Both the position numbers and the translations under genes were made by a program. The notes beneath the pieces were generated by a model. That model saw only the letters and a program-made list of their open reading frames with translations, was not told the origin of the DNA and ran no database searches. A stretch of 64,000 bases of DNA from Bemisia tabaci (lineage: Eukaryota > Arthropoda > Insecta > Hemiptera > Aleyrodidae), in NCBI RefSeq assembly GCF_918797505.1, contig NC_092797.1, positions 2,886,288-2,950,287 of the forward strand, read 5' to 3'. Of this stretch, positions 33,170-44,717 are shown piece after piece; position 1 is the stretch's first letter; every line of letters begins with the position of its first letter.

Positions 33170-34602
33170 AAACGAAGGATTTCACCACTGAAAGAACCCC
33201 CAGCGAGTATTTTTCATGACAGGTTCAATTCTAATCACCCGAGTTCCAACTTTTAAGGCTTTACCAGTTCACACGAACGTGTAACTTAGGTTGATGAGAT
33301 GGAATTATAATTCCAGAATACATTTAAGTTCAAGCTTAAAAGCTGCAAAAGTTGCATTAAAAAATCACGGAGCAATCTTTCCTAGTGGGTCCGTCTTACC
33401 CTCGACCCACGGACAATTTGTCACAGCTAATCGTCAGGCGAATGTGTCGCGTGCTAATCCACACGGAATTGGAAGGCTCACGCTAGGACGAGAGTTTCTC
33501 GCGATATGCGCCCACAGATCTTGATAAATAAAAGAGTAATTAAGGTTTCCCGGCTCCATAGCCTCTAGATTGCCGTGAAATTCTATAATTTGCTGCTTGA
33601 GTAGGTAAGAAATGAATTTCCTACGTGCTCCTCATGCAAGAAAACAACTTCAGTTAAAACAACCAAATTTGTTTCATATTTCCCACCGAAGTATTTGAGG
33701 TCATTATAAGACCGTATCAATTAAGGTGATCAAAATCTGTGGTAGGAAAGGGAAGACTTCGGAGAGTCTCAGTTTGATGACTGTAAAATTTGGTTATTTG
33801 AACCGGTATTCAGCGCCTGTAACCGAGGATTTCAGTCACCTTATGCAAAAAATTTGGGAGGCTATATAAATTGGAGTTCAGTTGCGTTTTAGACAAAGTG
33901 TTTTCTTGTTATGTGCTGCTGTAATATGTTACAGAAAACTCGAACATTTTTGCTAGTTCTGTGTAAACAGACGGGGGAAATAAATAGCCTAAACAAATCT
34001 TTTTCTGTAGTATAAAATAATTAGACTAAGGCGTAACCGACGAGTCAGAGGGTGTAACCCTAGGCTAAAAAAACCTCCGACGATTCTGGTGTATTCATCA
34101 AATTCTAAGTAAGAAAAACTTGGTTAAATCGAAAATCACCGACACATCGGATCATTGGCACGAGAGGACGCATTTGTATTTTTGCAAGCAAATCTAGAAT
34201 ATCATTATTGCTGAATACAGCAACAGCAAAACGACTCTTGTTAACGAAGCAACACCGCACAGTAAAAAGAGCCACTGAGAGTGGACGGACATGACATTTT
34301 TTACTAAAATTGCAAATTTTGATGTTTAGTTTGTTACAAATTAAATTTAAAGGGGTGCACATTAAAGGAAAATTTCCGAGAAAAACAATAAAACCATTTT
34401 TAGGTGTCTACGTTTTGTACCGGTGAAGATATGAGCTTTTAAAGTTTCCCAACCACGTCCAACCTCGACCACACGCTCGATTTGCCGTGCGTCGCAGCGA
34501 TGAAAATTTTCGACCTTTTCTAAATGTTCCCCCGGTATTTGATGATGTGTTGACGAGTCTTTATTGCCTCTTCAAATGAATTTCACACGCGGCACCACTT
34601 AC
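33170..34602. other. No supported gene, 1.4 kb
   Basis: Unique-looking sequence with overlapping short frames and no recognised repeat. The putative exon at 34603-34669 borders it. Confidence 0.35.
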
Positions 34603-34669
34603 CGTGCTCGCGTATCAATGTTCTGACCTTTTCTTTGGCCTGAATTGAAAGGCTGTGACTACCCCCCAT
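34603..34669 (-). CDS. Candidate first coding exon, 22 codons
   Basis: A minus-strand ATG in strong context (ACAATGG) opens a 22-codon frame beginning MGGSHSLSIQAKEK and running into a strong donor, CACG|GTAAGTGG, in phase 1. The MGG start would allow N-myristoylation, and the basic amphipathic sequence resembles N termini of several small intracellular proteins, but I cannot name one. No second exon was identified. It lies about 1.1 kb downstream of the last Ig exon on the same strand. It could be the start of the next gene, an alternative promoter, or chance. Confidence 0.28.
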
Positions 34670-35003
34670 TGTTTCCGCAGATTGTACGTATCTGCCCCAG
34701 ATATTAAGAGCAGGAATGAGGACTTGACATCGAGTTGTTTGGCAACCCTTTTTTAAGGATACGCAGCCTTTGATCAAATATTTGAGAGAGCTTAAAGCAT
34801 TCGTGCTAAACATTGGTTATATTATGAGTAAAAAAAAGTTATCATCTGTGCTGCCTATGTATAGGGAGTTCGCTAGCGATTTTTTTTCTCGTTGTGCTTT
34901 GACAAATGAGCTTATGAAACAAAGAACTTTCAACTTAAATTTAGAGGCGATTCAAATAGACCACATTCTGGTATAAGAAACTACTATTCCTGACTCCTTT
35001 AGT

Positions 35004-35092
35004 CACTCCTCTGATGTAAGGGCGTGTCTCAGTTTCCGCATGAGCCCCAGAAAGTATGAATTTATACAAAAATAGGGCTCATATGGAAATGG
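35004..35092 (+). mobile_element. Truncated GCCCCTCTGACG-family element
   Basis: CACTCCTCTGATGTAAGGGCG and the CATGAGCCCC/AGGGCTCATATGG hairpin match 31773-31885. The outer right arm is missing and a solo TTGCAAAATGTAGTCT end follows directly. Confidence 0.5.
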
Positions 35093-35210
35093 TATATTTT
35101 GTTATTGCAAAATGTAGTCTAAATAAGCAACAGAGTTCAATTACATCATTGGAGACATCCTAACATTCAAAATCACTATTTTTCCGAAGGAATGTATTTG
35201 GATACTGCAT

Positions 35211-35446
35211 TTGGACCGCGTTTGACATAGAATGTAACCAAACCGTACCAGCAATTGCCAAATTTTAACAAGAGAACGTTTGTGAGGATTTTTCTTAAAA
35301 TGTTAATGAATTTGCTTCGTATTATGCAGATTATTCACTAAAATTTGCACAAAATTTTGCACAACTGTTTTCATGTAAAAAATAAAACTACCCTATTAAA
35401 GGCAGTAGCTGATGTGGCTTCGTTCCTATCTGCTTAACGCGGTCCG
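35211..35446. mobile_element. MITE with TTGGACCGCGTTTRACA termini
   Basis: TTGGACCGCGTTTGACATAG and TGCTTAACGCGGTCC are the ends. Internal words (AACGTTTGTGAGGATT, AAAATTTGCACAAAATTT, GCTGATGTGGCTTCG) are shared with 40546-40789 and 57343-57600. It lies 311 bp downstream of the last Ig exon. Confidence 0.65.
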
Positions 35447-35756
35447 TTAGTGGTACCTTTCAGTTTGGTCTGAAGGGCTGACTGAAATTTTGAAGAAAAT
35501 TCGGCGACACCATACCCAGACCTCAATAGTAAATCATCATGCTTGAAAAGTGACTTCAACTCACAAAAACCCAACTTTTATCAATCAAATGGAAAAACCC
35601 CGGACCAAGTGATTCGCTAACTTTAAACACTGCACACAATAACCACCACTTTTTGAGGACCCCTAGCTATACAATGCGCAAAGAAAAAATGAAATGGCTG
35701 TGCAGTCCTCAAGAGTCAAGAAAATGTACAAAAACTCAATTTTCTCAAATACTTAC

Positions 35757-35929
35757 TCGGTTGATAGGTAAATGATTTTCTTTTTGAATATTTTGCTTCA
35801 GGAATTTCTAAATCACAATCGAAGTTCGTCGGAGAGTCCAACTCTTCCTCGGAAACTTCTAATCGGGCGATGATGTCGTAAACACCGTCCCGCTCAAATT
35901 TATCCACCAGATATTCACCCGAGTGCGTC
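35757..35929 (-). CDS. Ig-domain cell-surface protein, second half of second Ig domain
   Basis: This 173-bp exon follows a 1,403-bp intron. The acceptor is CTGATTTCAG and the donor CCGA|GTAAGT. The two carried nucleotides make an Arg codon and the frame runs on as THSGEYLVDKF, then through an acidic stretch (SEEELDSP) to the F-strand Cys in TNFDCDL. This pairs with the Cys in the previous exon and completes the second Ig domain, ending in a YSKRKSFTYQP-type G strand. The exon ends in phase 1, so at least one more exon (membrane anchor or tail) is expected at lower coordinates or beyond the window. I could not find it. About 24 of 57 full codons end in G or C. Confidence 0.87.
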
Positions 35930-37332
35930 CTGAAATCAGAATAGCGTAACGATGGTGAAATCAGAATGGCGTATCGATGGTAAAATTACGAAACCACATG
36001 ATGTGGGACTTGGAAGGCAAGGCGCATTAGAGCAATTGTTTTAAAAAGTAAATAAATTAATTTTCTCGGCTAAAAGTAGTCTTGAAATATATTCTGTAAA
36101 AAAGTTGACTATATTTTGAAACTTTGAATACGAATTTCATTGAATAGTAAAAATAGCGCGTATGCACGTTGTCCTTCTAATCCTTCGTATCCCAGTTTGT
36201 GAAGTTTTAGACTTCTTGCTGCATTTTAATTTTTGCGAAAGAGCCTCCCAAAATAAAGGCTGACTTTCGCCCCTTTTTCGGTATTCGATTCTACCATCGA
36301 ACCAACGTTTAAGTGGAAGCTTATAATAACTGAAAACTCAGGAGAAAATATCAAGATGAGTATAGGAACCGTTTTCGAGTTACGGGGGGGGGGGGGGGGG
36401 GGCAAAGGGGTCAAACTCCGGCCTTATATTTTCTCTATTTTATTGTTAAACTGATGTGTCTACGGGGTTGTTATCGTTGTTTACCACATTTTATAAACAC
36501 ACCGATTCCTACGTACTTTTAAACGCAAAATCGAGTTTTAGTATTGACGAGTCAATATATCGGTCGGTTTATATCGATTTTCTAAGATTCTTTACGGAAA
36601 ATCAACAAATTTTGGAGATTGAATTGTTCATTATTGATTCATGGATGACTAAATGCACCTAATATGACTGTAGTCTGACTAGTAGTATGTAGTATGACTG
36701 TAGTAGTATGTAGTATGACTGTAAAGACTTCCTCCACGGAAAATATTCACAAGACGTCTGTATTTATCAACACGAACTATTAAACTTTTTCCAAATGTGA
36801 GGTTATTTTTGCGACCTTTTTTTTAAAACTGCTGGATATTCTACTCTATGCTGGATACCAGTATTTTTTTTTTATTTTTTTTTTTTTATTTTATTTTATT
36901 TTTTTTTTTTTGACAAATGTTTAAATTCCGGGATACGATATTTAACGAGACAACGAGATATAATAACGAAATATAACGATTTTAATGCTATTGAAAGGGA
37001 TGAACTTTAACGTTCAATGAGCCATTAATTTGTCTTATATTGGCATGGGTTGGAAGAAATTGTAATATTTTAGAAAATGGGACAAATCCAGTAAATAACT
37101 GGATTACCCATTCACCCTATCAATTGAGCTTTATGATAGCTTCAGGATGAGCATGCGATGAATTTTAAGGATGTTCCACAAAATCTGCCGGAAAATGAAG
37201 TATTCACTATTCGTGCACCACAATTCGCCATGGTAAGATGTACCAGTGGTTTAGTCATTTTATAAATTTAAGATTCGTTTAAAAGTGAGTGCGACTTTAA
37301 AAATCATAAAATTTTGTGAAATTTGTATTTAC
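35930..37332 (-). other. 1.4-kb intron of the Ig-domain gene
   Basis: This intron splits the second Ig domain in phase 2, with a GTAAAT donor and a TTTCAG acceptor on the minus strand. It contains a G19 run, a T-rich tract near 36867-36912 and a small repeat of TAGTATGACTG words near 36661-36725. No other gene is seen in it. Confidence 0.8.
36384..36402 (+). repeat. G19 homopolymer
   Basis: Nineteen consecutive G residues in the short Ig-gene intron. A G17 run is at 41421-41437. Confidence 0.95.
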
Positions 37333-37447
37333 CTATCACTAGACTGTATCGTCATGTTCGGTTCTGGGTAGACTCCCTCAGCAGAGCAAGTTAGATTCAC
37401 CATGTTACCCTCTTTCGACGTCGTTAAAACAAGCTCTTTTTCAGGAA
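37333..37447 (-). CDS. Ig-domain cell-surface protein, first half of second Ig domain
   Basis: This 115-bp exon continues the Ig protein after a 20.7-kb intron. Its acceptor (TTTCTGTTTCAG) accepts the single G left by the upstream exon, giving the join ILVPEKEL, which is the usual inter-domain VPE linker of two-Ig insect adhesion proteins. It encodes the B strand of the second domain (VNLTCSAEG) and the YPEPNM turn typical of C2-type domains, with two N-glycosylation sequons (NLT, NMT). It ends in GATAG|GTAAAT, leaving two nucleotides (phase 2). Third positions are G or C in about 17 of 37 full codons, close to the AT-rich background. Confidence 0.86.
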
Positions 37448-37587
37448 CTGAAACAGAAAAAAAATCGAGATTAACGAGATATAAGTTGTTATATCTGAAA
37501 AATGATTTTTAAAAATGAACCAGATAGTACGTGAGCCTGAGCATATCGATTTTTGGAAAGCACTCTAAGAGAGGGCGTCACTGTAAT

Positions 37588-37751
37588 CAGTGGCGTGGCG
37601 TGAATTGCGATGTATCGATTGTTATGCCATTTAAACCTATGAAAAAAGATCGATTATCAGGGTGTTCGCAGCGAACACCTTAGTAATCGATTCTGTACCA
37701 TAGCTTCAAATGGCGAGATATCGATAATCGATCATTCACGCCACGCCACTG
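37588..37751. mobile_element. hAT-type 164-bp MITE, perfect 8-bp target duplication
   Basis: Starts CAGTGGCGTGGCGTG and ends CACGCCACGCCACTG. ACTGTAAT is duplicated at 37580-37587 and 37752-37759. The interior is inverted relative to the 14837 copy. It lies in the large Ig-gene intron only 140 bp upstream of the acceptor of the 37333-37447 exon. Confidence 0.93.
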
Positions 37752-38164
37752 ACTGTAATCTAAGCAGAGGACCCAGTCTCGTGCATGCCCCCATATTTAT
37801 GTTATCGGTTGCACAAAAAGTATGCACTCTGAATTGCAAATATGAATTTTTAGCGACTTTGACTTCTAACATCGTGATTATTAAGTTTTTTTAACAACTT
37901 TTTCAGTTTTTTAAGTGTGAGTTTTTGCAAGTCTCTAAGGTTACCACAGTTTGTGATAACATGCGATGAACCACGTGTTACTTTTATAGAATACTATACA
38001 TCCATGATGCCTCGGATGACGGCATTTTGCGTCTTTTCAAAAGACGATGTCACCGTTGATATTGGACGTCGAAACTTCATACTTCGAGGAACGTAATTTT
38101 TTGAAACTTTGTATGAAACAACCTTCAAAACATAATTCCAGGACATATGCGACCGACTCATGTG

Positions 38165-38412
38165 TTGCCAGGCTAAAGAAAAGCTCCGTATTAACCTTCA
38201 GTCATTGCCAAATTTACTTTGATAAAATACGAATTCGTTAGAAAAGTTGTAAATATTTTTCATCAAATTTTTCAGACAATTATGTTAGCAATTTAATCTA
38301 AACTATCTGTCAATTTCAAGGAAAAATATGGTTTCCTCCAAAATACATATTTCAGCACGAGAAATTTGGCAACATTTGAAAGTGCATACGACCTTTTCCC
38401 TCGGCGCGGCAG
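38165..38412. mobile_element. CTGCCGTGC-family foldback MITE, diverged copy
   Basis: TTGCCAGGCTAAAGAAAAG and CATTGCCAAATTTAC on the left face AAATTTGGCAACATTTG and CTCGGCGCGGCAG on the right at the family spacing. Confidence 0.62.
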
Positions 38413-38503
38413 TACATAGAAAGAAGCACGAAGACCGAGAAAAATCATGCGTGTACATGATGAGCTCTATTATTTCCCTGTTGTGGGAAAACGTGGAAAC
38501 TTG

Positions 38504-38741
38504 CAGCTATCGTGACAAGAAAGAACGTCATATGAATCTTCAGATGTTGCCACATCTCTTTTAATAAAGCACAAATTTTCTCGTTCCAATTTTTCCGACG
38601 GTTTTATTCGTAATTCAATATAAAATGTTTGAAAATTTCAAGGAAAAATAATAGCAACCTTCCTCAAAAATGAAGATTTTATCAAGGAAAATTTGGCAAA
38701 GTCTAAATGTTCATACGACGTTCTTCCTTAGCACATCCGAC
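38504..38741. mobile_element. CTGCCGTGC-family foldback MITE, diverged adjacent copy
   Basis: CGTGACAAGAAAGAACGTC and GATGTTGCCACATC on the left face AAATTTGGCAAAGTC and CATACGACGTTCTTCC on the right. It lies in the same orientation about 90 bp from the previous copy. Confidence 0.6.
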
Positions 38742-40545
38742 AATTAGTTGAGCCCATTTCGCATAACTCCTGATTGAGTGCGTTCTCGCACGATGCACGT
38801 CCCTCCTGATTAAAAAGCGCGTAAGCTCAATGAAAACTCAATGTGAATAGGCGATTCCTACTTTGCGATGAATCGATTGATGTGTCATTTATACCTTTAT
38901 AATCGATTCCTCATCATAGATTTGAATGGGACTGTATCGATTGTCGATTAATCGCACCTCGGCACTTCAGAGCACGGCGGTAAACAAAGCGCGCTCAATT
39001 ACACATTACACTGCACCGCGACCGACCGGAGGAAGGGCTTAACGGTTCTTCCGTTAACCCACATCGGTGCAACGCGCCTAAGAATTATATTAATCAAAAT
39101 CTGCATCGTGTACTCTGACTCCCGCCGTCTGCTGCACCGATGTTCAGTGCATTTCGTTTCAGGATCAAGCCGATTCCGCCGCAATGATAGACTCTTGACA
39201 CAAAAACGCATTGCGAACAAATGGACCACTAAAGCACGACGTTGAATCTATGAGAATGTAAAAACAGCCAACTAAGAAATTTAGAAATTCCCAAATTTTG
39301 TTAAAGATGCCAGATTTCCATAAAAGCCGTTGAAGGAGGCTCATGTATGTCAACTTTGGCCTTTGAATTGTCCCAAAGTAATCTGACTGTATTTTGAAAT
39401 TCAGAAATACAAAATCTAGCTCAGTTTCGAAACGACGCATGCACCATTAGTTTCCCTATAAGCATAAGTGTTTTTATGAATGGGCTATAAATTATCGTTT
39501 CTTAATTGCAAAAATATAGTCTAATTGGCCTTTGGGACCAAAAGGCTTTTTCTCAGACTAATTTCTTTACCTATTGCATACTTTTTTGTGTTTTTGATGA
39601 AACAATTTTTCCGAGCTGCCGTGTTTTCATTCTCAATGATTCAATTAAGAACCACAATTGATGTCTCCTAATCGAAATTTTACATAAAATACTACGGGCG
39701 CATTGAAAAGACTTAAAATTTGGAGATACTGATAGATTGTGGTTTTTAATGTCCCTCGGATCGACAGTTTTAGTCTAAAGGCCATTACCATCAATAGCTA
39801 GACTCAGCTTAAAGCAATACTGTGGAAACGCCTTCAAAGTTTTGTGTATGCAATGAGGACAGCCATTGAGCATGTATAGTTGCATAAGAGAGGTTTTTGT
39901 CATCTCATAGTTACTTACTTAGTTTTATCAACCTTCTTGGAGGGGTGAAAGGGAATGTTTTTGGTTAATAAGATGTAACACGTCAATTTCCTCGACCGGA
40001 TTTTTTGCCCGAAAATGTTTTTGAGGGTTTTTGTAGTTTATTTAGATATACACACTGTTTCGTTCGTTCAGTTATTTGTCCTCACGGAAAAAATAGGTAG
40101 TATTTACCAAACTCTGGTTAAAAACGGCACAACCAGACAGTATGGTAACTTCCACCAAAATTATTGTCACGATAAGGGAAAATCTTGTTATTTTCACGAT
40201 AATTTTGGACGTTGGACGTTTGGACGATCACATAATTAATGGACGTTTTGACGATCACGCAATTAATGGACGTTCCCTATAGATAAAAGAGACAAATAGG
40301 AGATGGAGCAATTCTAAAAGAGGAGGCGGATGGGTGGGAGGGATGTAAGTAAGAGACAACTAATGGCAACCCATGAGATGTAGTCAGTGCATCATTCACC
40401 CCCTTAGACTATAGCAACCACCGGTTTTGACCAGTTGAATTTGACTGATAGCTGACGTTGTACAGCGTGATGCGTGGTGTGATGCTCGTGCGAATTCTTA
40501 TGAAATATCCTGGAATTCAAAAATTGGATCCAATCCTCAATCAAA
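38742..40545. other. No supported gene, 1.8 kb; minor repeats
   Basis: A decayed ATCGATTG element lies at about 38845-38965. A 27-bp unit (GGACGTTTGGACGATCAC...) is repeated in tandem at 40207-40276. A solo TTGCAAAAATATAGTCTAA end is near 39510. Open frames here show no domains. Confidence 0.4.
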
Positions 40546-40789
40546 TGGACTGCGTTCAACAGAAAGCCACATCAGCTATTGCCTTTAACTGGGCAATTTA
40601 GTTTTTGACGTGAGAACGTTTGTGCGGATTCCATTGAAAATTTTAAAGAATTTTCTTTGCGCTATGGAGGAGATGCAATGAAATTTTCACAAAAATCCGT
40701 ACAGTCGTTTTCAGGTGAAAAATTAAATTGCCCAATTAAATTTGGCAATAGCTGATGTGGCTTGGTTCCTTTCTGTTAAACGCGGTCCA
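40546..40789. mobile_element. MITE with TGGACYGCGTTYAACAG termini
   Basis: TGGACTGCGTTCAACAGAAAG and TTCTGTTAAACGCGGTCCA are inverted ends, continuing through AGCCACATCAGCTATTGCC and GGCAATAGCTGATGTGGC. It is the best-preserved member of this family in the window. Confidence 0.75.
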
Positions 40790-40844
40790 AATCGTCCTGC
40801 AAAGTCCTAGAGAGCCACATTACTTTTTCCGTGGCATTTAATAA

Positions 40845-40947
40845 TTGGACGCCTTGAAATCAAAAGAACTATATCCATTCCAACATGAACCCTGAGATCT
40901 ATGATAATGCAGGCATGGCAGGGCTCGGGGCAAAATGGATATAGTAG
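40845..40947. mobile_element. TTGGACGTATTT-family hairpin, right end lost
   Basis: TTGGACGCCTTGAAATCAAAAG, AACTATATCCATT and CATGAACCCTGAG resemble the 8339 hairpin, and GCAGGGCTCGG...AATGGATATAGT forms the returning arm. The outer right terminus is gone. Confidence 0.5.
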
Positions 40948-41870
40948 TGTTACCAATGCATCGAATTTTTTTGTATCATCGTGATTCTTTACTATCTTTT
41001 AATTATGTTCATATCTCTTTCAATACGTATGATTAGACGCAGCTGTAGCCAATACACGTGTTCATTTACAGATGACATACATATCGTCACGGTTGTAGAC
41101 ATGCTGTGGGCATAGCAATGAAAAAAGATCTACTTTTTGTTACAGCCGCAGGCACAACACTATAGACGTACCAACAAAGGATATACGAATTTTGCAATCC
41201 TGACTTCAGGTTTTATTCTTTCGACTGGGGATGACGATTTGAGTAACGACACAAGTCTTCTCGATCGTCATTCTGCTCTGAGTATCGAGGTAAGCTTCCA
41301 ACTGTCCAAAATCTGGCAAAGCAATCGTCAAGGGAGCCAATCGTCTCTATTCGTGGCATTTCGATATCATTGCGCTTGAATAAGCACCGCTCTGAGTGGA
41401 AACTGGGGCTTTCGGAGCGTGGGGGGGGGGGGGGGGGTGTGTGCTCGAATCCCTCTCGGATACCCCCGAAACGTCCCCGAGGTGTCGCGGAAAATCGGAA
41501 AAAGTGAAAACAGTTCCCTTAAAAAACGTAAAAATATAAGAGCGGATGAATAGACACGTCTCTGATGGAGCGCACAGAGATTTTGTTCGGCGATGTTACG
41601 AGATCTTGAAATGCTTATCCATCCGAAAATTATATTTTGAGCTACCAAATGCGCAACGATAGGAACGAGCCCGCTTTCACACTTAGTGCCGTATTATTAG
41701 TCATTTTGAATATATTTTGCGATTAGAAACTAGCATTTCTGGCGCAGTTTAGGAACAGCGTATCCATCTTTAGTTTCCTTACCCACATAGGTGTTTTTAC
41801 GAATGAGTCAGAAATTTTAGCTCCTAATTACAAATTGTAGTCTATTTCTTGAACATATCCAATGTATAGG

Positions 41871-43873
41871 CAGGGCCGGATTTACGTACTTGCCGCCCAT
41901 GGGCCGCCTGTATTTTGCCGCTCCCTTCTCATTCCTTTTGAAACATTAATAAAAACCATCAAGTAAACGTGCCAGCGGGGGTGGAAGGCATAAGACGCGT
42001 TTACTGGTGTTGAACGCATTTTTTTTTGGAAAGCCCTGTCAACACTACTAGCAAAAGTTCACGGACCTTTGCGCGAACGTTAAGTTTCGTAAACCTATCT
42101 CTGCGTGCACAAGGCCTTCCATTCATCAGAAATGAACGAAAAAATTATGAAAGAACAAACATAAATGTGGTTTAATGATATTAACTTCCGCCGCCGCGCC
42201 GCGCAGACCGCACCGTGTTTGGAGCAATGCGTGAAGTATTCTGACAGGTTTGTAGGCGCTATGAGTTTCACGCCGACGATCGCTGCTGAACGCACTGTGT
42301 TTGACGCAATGCGTGAAGTATTCGTGCAGTCTTGTAGGAATGTAGGCGCTAATACAGGGTGAGCGAAAAGTCCCCGGCCCCCCCTCTAACTTTTGAACGA
42401 ATCGAGCTAAGGAAATGAAACTTTAGGAATGTTCCTATCTCAAAGGGGACCATCTTTTGAGGGGGTCAAAATTTTGGTCCCCCCCTCAGGGGGGGACAGG
42501 GGCCCCCCAACTTTTTTTTTTTCAAATAGCAACCCCTATCTTGTGATACCTCATTCGAAAGAGCATAAAAAATTAAGAATTTTGGCGCAAACCGCAGACC
42601 AATATCTCAATTTTTGACCGAGTTATGATAGGTCAAAGGTCAAATTTGACCTATTTTCAAAAAATCATAACTCCGGTTCAAATTATCGTAAATAAAAAAA
42701 TAAAACGGGAAAATTTACCAAATTGTGTTCGCTTTTACGTAAAAATTGCAGAAATCACTTCGATTTAATTTTAAGGGGGGCTCGGACCCCCAAATACGTC
42801 AATTCAAAGGTCATTCAATTTTCCTGCGAAATAAGCCAATTTCCTCTGGATTTGCCTCCACATTATCTCAGTAAGGTCAAAATCAGTTCAACATTACGTT
42901 GGCAAGTCCCCAAATTTCGGGATAAGTTAAAAAAACGAAATTTAAACGGTCAAATTTAATCACCTTAAATTTCGTTTTTTTAACTTTTCCCGAAATTTGG
43001 GGACTTGCCAACGTAATGTTGAACTGATTTTGACCTTACTGAGATAATGTGGAGGCAAATCCAGAGGAAATTGGCTTATTTCGCAGGAAAATTGAATGAC
43101 CTTTGAATTGACGTATTTGGGGGCCGAGCCCCCCCTTAAAATTAAATCGAAGTGATTTCTGCAATTTTTACGTAAAAGCGAACACAATTTGGTAAATTTT
43201 CCCGTTTTATTTTTTTCTTTACGATAATTTGAACCGGAGTTATGACTTTTTGAAAATAGGTCAAATTTGACCTTTGACCTATCATAACTCGGTCAAAAAT
43301 TGAGATATTGGTCTGCGGTTTGCGCCAAAATTCTTAATTTTTTATGCTCTTTCGAATGAGGTATCACAAGATAGGGGTTGCTATTTGAAAAAAAAAAGTT
43401 GGGGGCCCCTGTCCCCCCCTGAGGGGGGGACCAAAATTTTGACCCCCTCAAAAGATGGTCCCCTTTGAGATAGGAACATTTCCAAAGTTTCATTTCCTTA
43501 GCTCAATTCGTTCAAAAGTTAGAGGGGGGGTCGGGGACTTTTCGCTCACCCTGTATGTGTTACATGCCGACCGAGGGCTTCTCCTTTTCTTCTCAAGTCC
43601 TCGTCATCATTTCTCTCTCAGTCGCGCCGTTCCCGGCCAAATTTCGTGTTTGATCTCTCTCTTAACTCGATTAATTAAAGGTGCTGTCTCTTGTATCACC
43701 GAAATACGACAAAATTAGAAATTACTATACTCTCAGGAAATGAGAGATTTTGTTTGTAATTTTTTTCTAAATCCGATTTTTTTTATACCTACATTTAAAA
43801 AAAAATTGCCGCCTCCTAAATTTGCCGCCATGGGCCGCGGCCCATGTGCCCCCCCCCCCTTAATCCGGCCCTG
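41871..43873. mobile_element. hAT-like non-autonomous element with perfect 8-bp duplication and nested palindrome
   Basis: The ends CAGGGCCGGATTTACG and TTAATCCGGCCCTG are inverted repeats of classic hAT type. Pairing continues through GCCCATGGGCCGC and GCCGCGGCCCAT. TGTATAGG is duplicated exactly outside (41863-41870 and 43874-43881). Without the 1,203-bp palindrome inserted at 42353-43555 the element is about 0.8 kb. It has no transposase. Internal TGCGTGAAGTATTC and TTTGTAGGCGCT words resemble the hairpin of the 55209 family. Confidence 0.9.
42353..43555. mobile_element. 1.2-kb near-perfect palindrome flanked by TA (copy 2, nested)
   Basis: It has the same structure as 6146-7350, with ends TACAGGGTGAGCG and CGCTCACCCTGTA and TA on both sides. 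The arms match each other at positions where the two copies differ from each other. It is inserted in the hAT-like element, so it is the younger insertion of the two nested events. Confidence 0.87.
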
Positions 43874-44164
43874 TGTATAGGAGGCGGATTTTGTTCACAA
43901 TTTGATTTAAGGAGGTTCAGGGAGATTCTTAACATCTAATCATGGAAAAGAGGGGTTTAAGGAACCTCGAGTCAATTTCGACAGGGGGAAGGGAAAGTAT
44001 AGGACTACTGAGGTTCAAGATAGTAAATTTTAATCCGAAGGCGTGTTAGCCTTGTACGCTGATTATTTTAGTTTTCGAGGAATTCTCTGGGAAATTTCTG
44101 AATATTTCTCTTCAAATTTTCAGAAATTGTTATGCGCAATTTAATCTAGTATGTCTGGAATGGA

Positions 44165-44320
44165 GAGGTGTCAATAAGGGTCGGTTTTGGGCCCAACCTA
44201 GCTAAATTTCCTCAACTCTATACGATCATTAGCTCATTGGAGATCTGCATTTTAAAAAATGCATCATAATTTGATCATTTTATGTCTTTTTTTGGGTTTA
44301 ATAGGTCTATCAGGGAATTT
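44165..44320 (+). repeat. Dispersed repeat shared with 58950-59090
   Basis: GGGCCCAACCTAGCTAAATT, TTCCTCAACTCTAT and TGCATCATAATTTGATC correspond to GGGCCCACTCTAGCTGAATT, TATCTCAACTGTAAG and GAATCATAATTTGGTGC in the second copy, in the same order. Confidence 0.5.
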
Positions 44321-44332
44321 TATTCACAATTA

Positions 44333-44717
44333 TTGGACGTATTTCTACCAAATAGACCTATGTGGAGGTGAGAAATATGGGGTGTGCTCGTTAGTTCTCT
44401 GGCCGTGAGAGCGAATGGGAATAATAAAGCGCCAGTGACGTCAGCGGCAATGATAGTGCGCACTCTAGCGAGGGGGAGATCGTCGTCGGGGCGCTTTAAC
44501 TCATGAGCCCTGTCCACAACGCTCTCTTGCCATGCCCGCGGCTCATGAATCCCGCATTCAATTAGCACATAGGTCTGTTTTGTAGAATGTAAAATCCCGC
44601 TTTGCCAATTCTTCAAAAGGAATCACGTCCACTTTTACATTGTTTCTTATGCAGCTTCGACGACACATCCCATATTTCTTACCTCCACATAGGTCTGTTT
44701 GACAGAAATATGTCTAA
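44333..44717. mobile_element. TTGGACGTATTT-family palindromic element, 385 bp
   Basis: TTGGACGTATTTCTACCAAA to CAGAAATATGTCTAA are the ends, with ACCTATGTGGAGGTGAGAAA mirrored by TTTCTTACCTCCACATAGG. The centre carries a second AGACCTATGTG-like arm and a GC-richer core, so it is larger than its relatives. Confidence 0.68.

Noticed and set aside
42429..43493. Similar ORFs on both strands at 42429, 42723, 42960, 43293 and 7088
   Set aside because: They are mirror images produced by the palindromes, with no domain. They do not represent a conserved protein.
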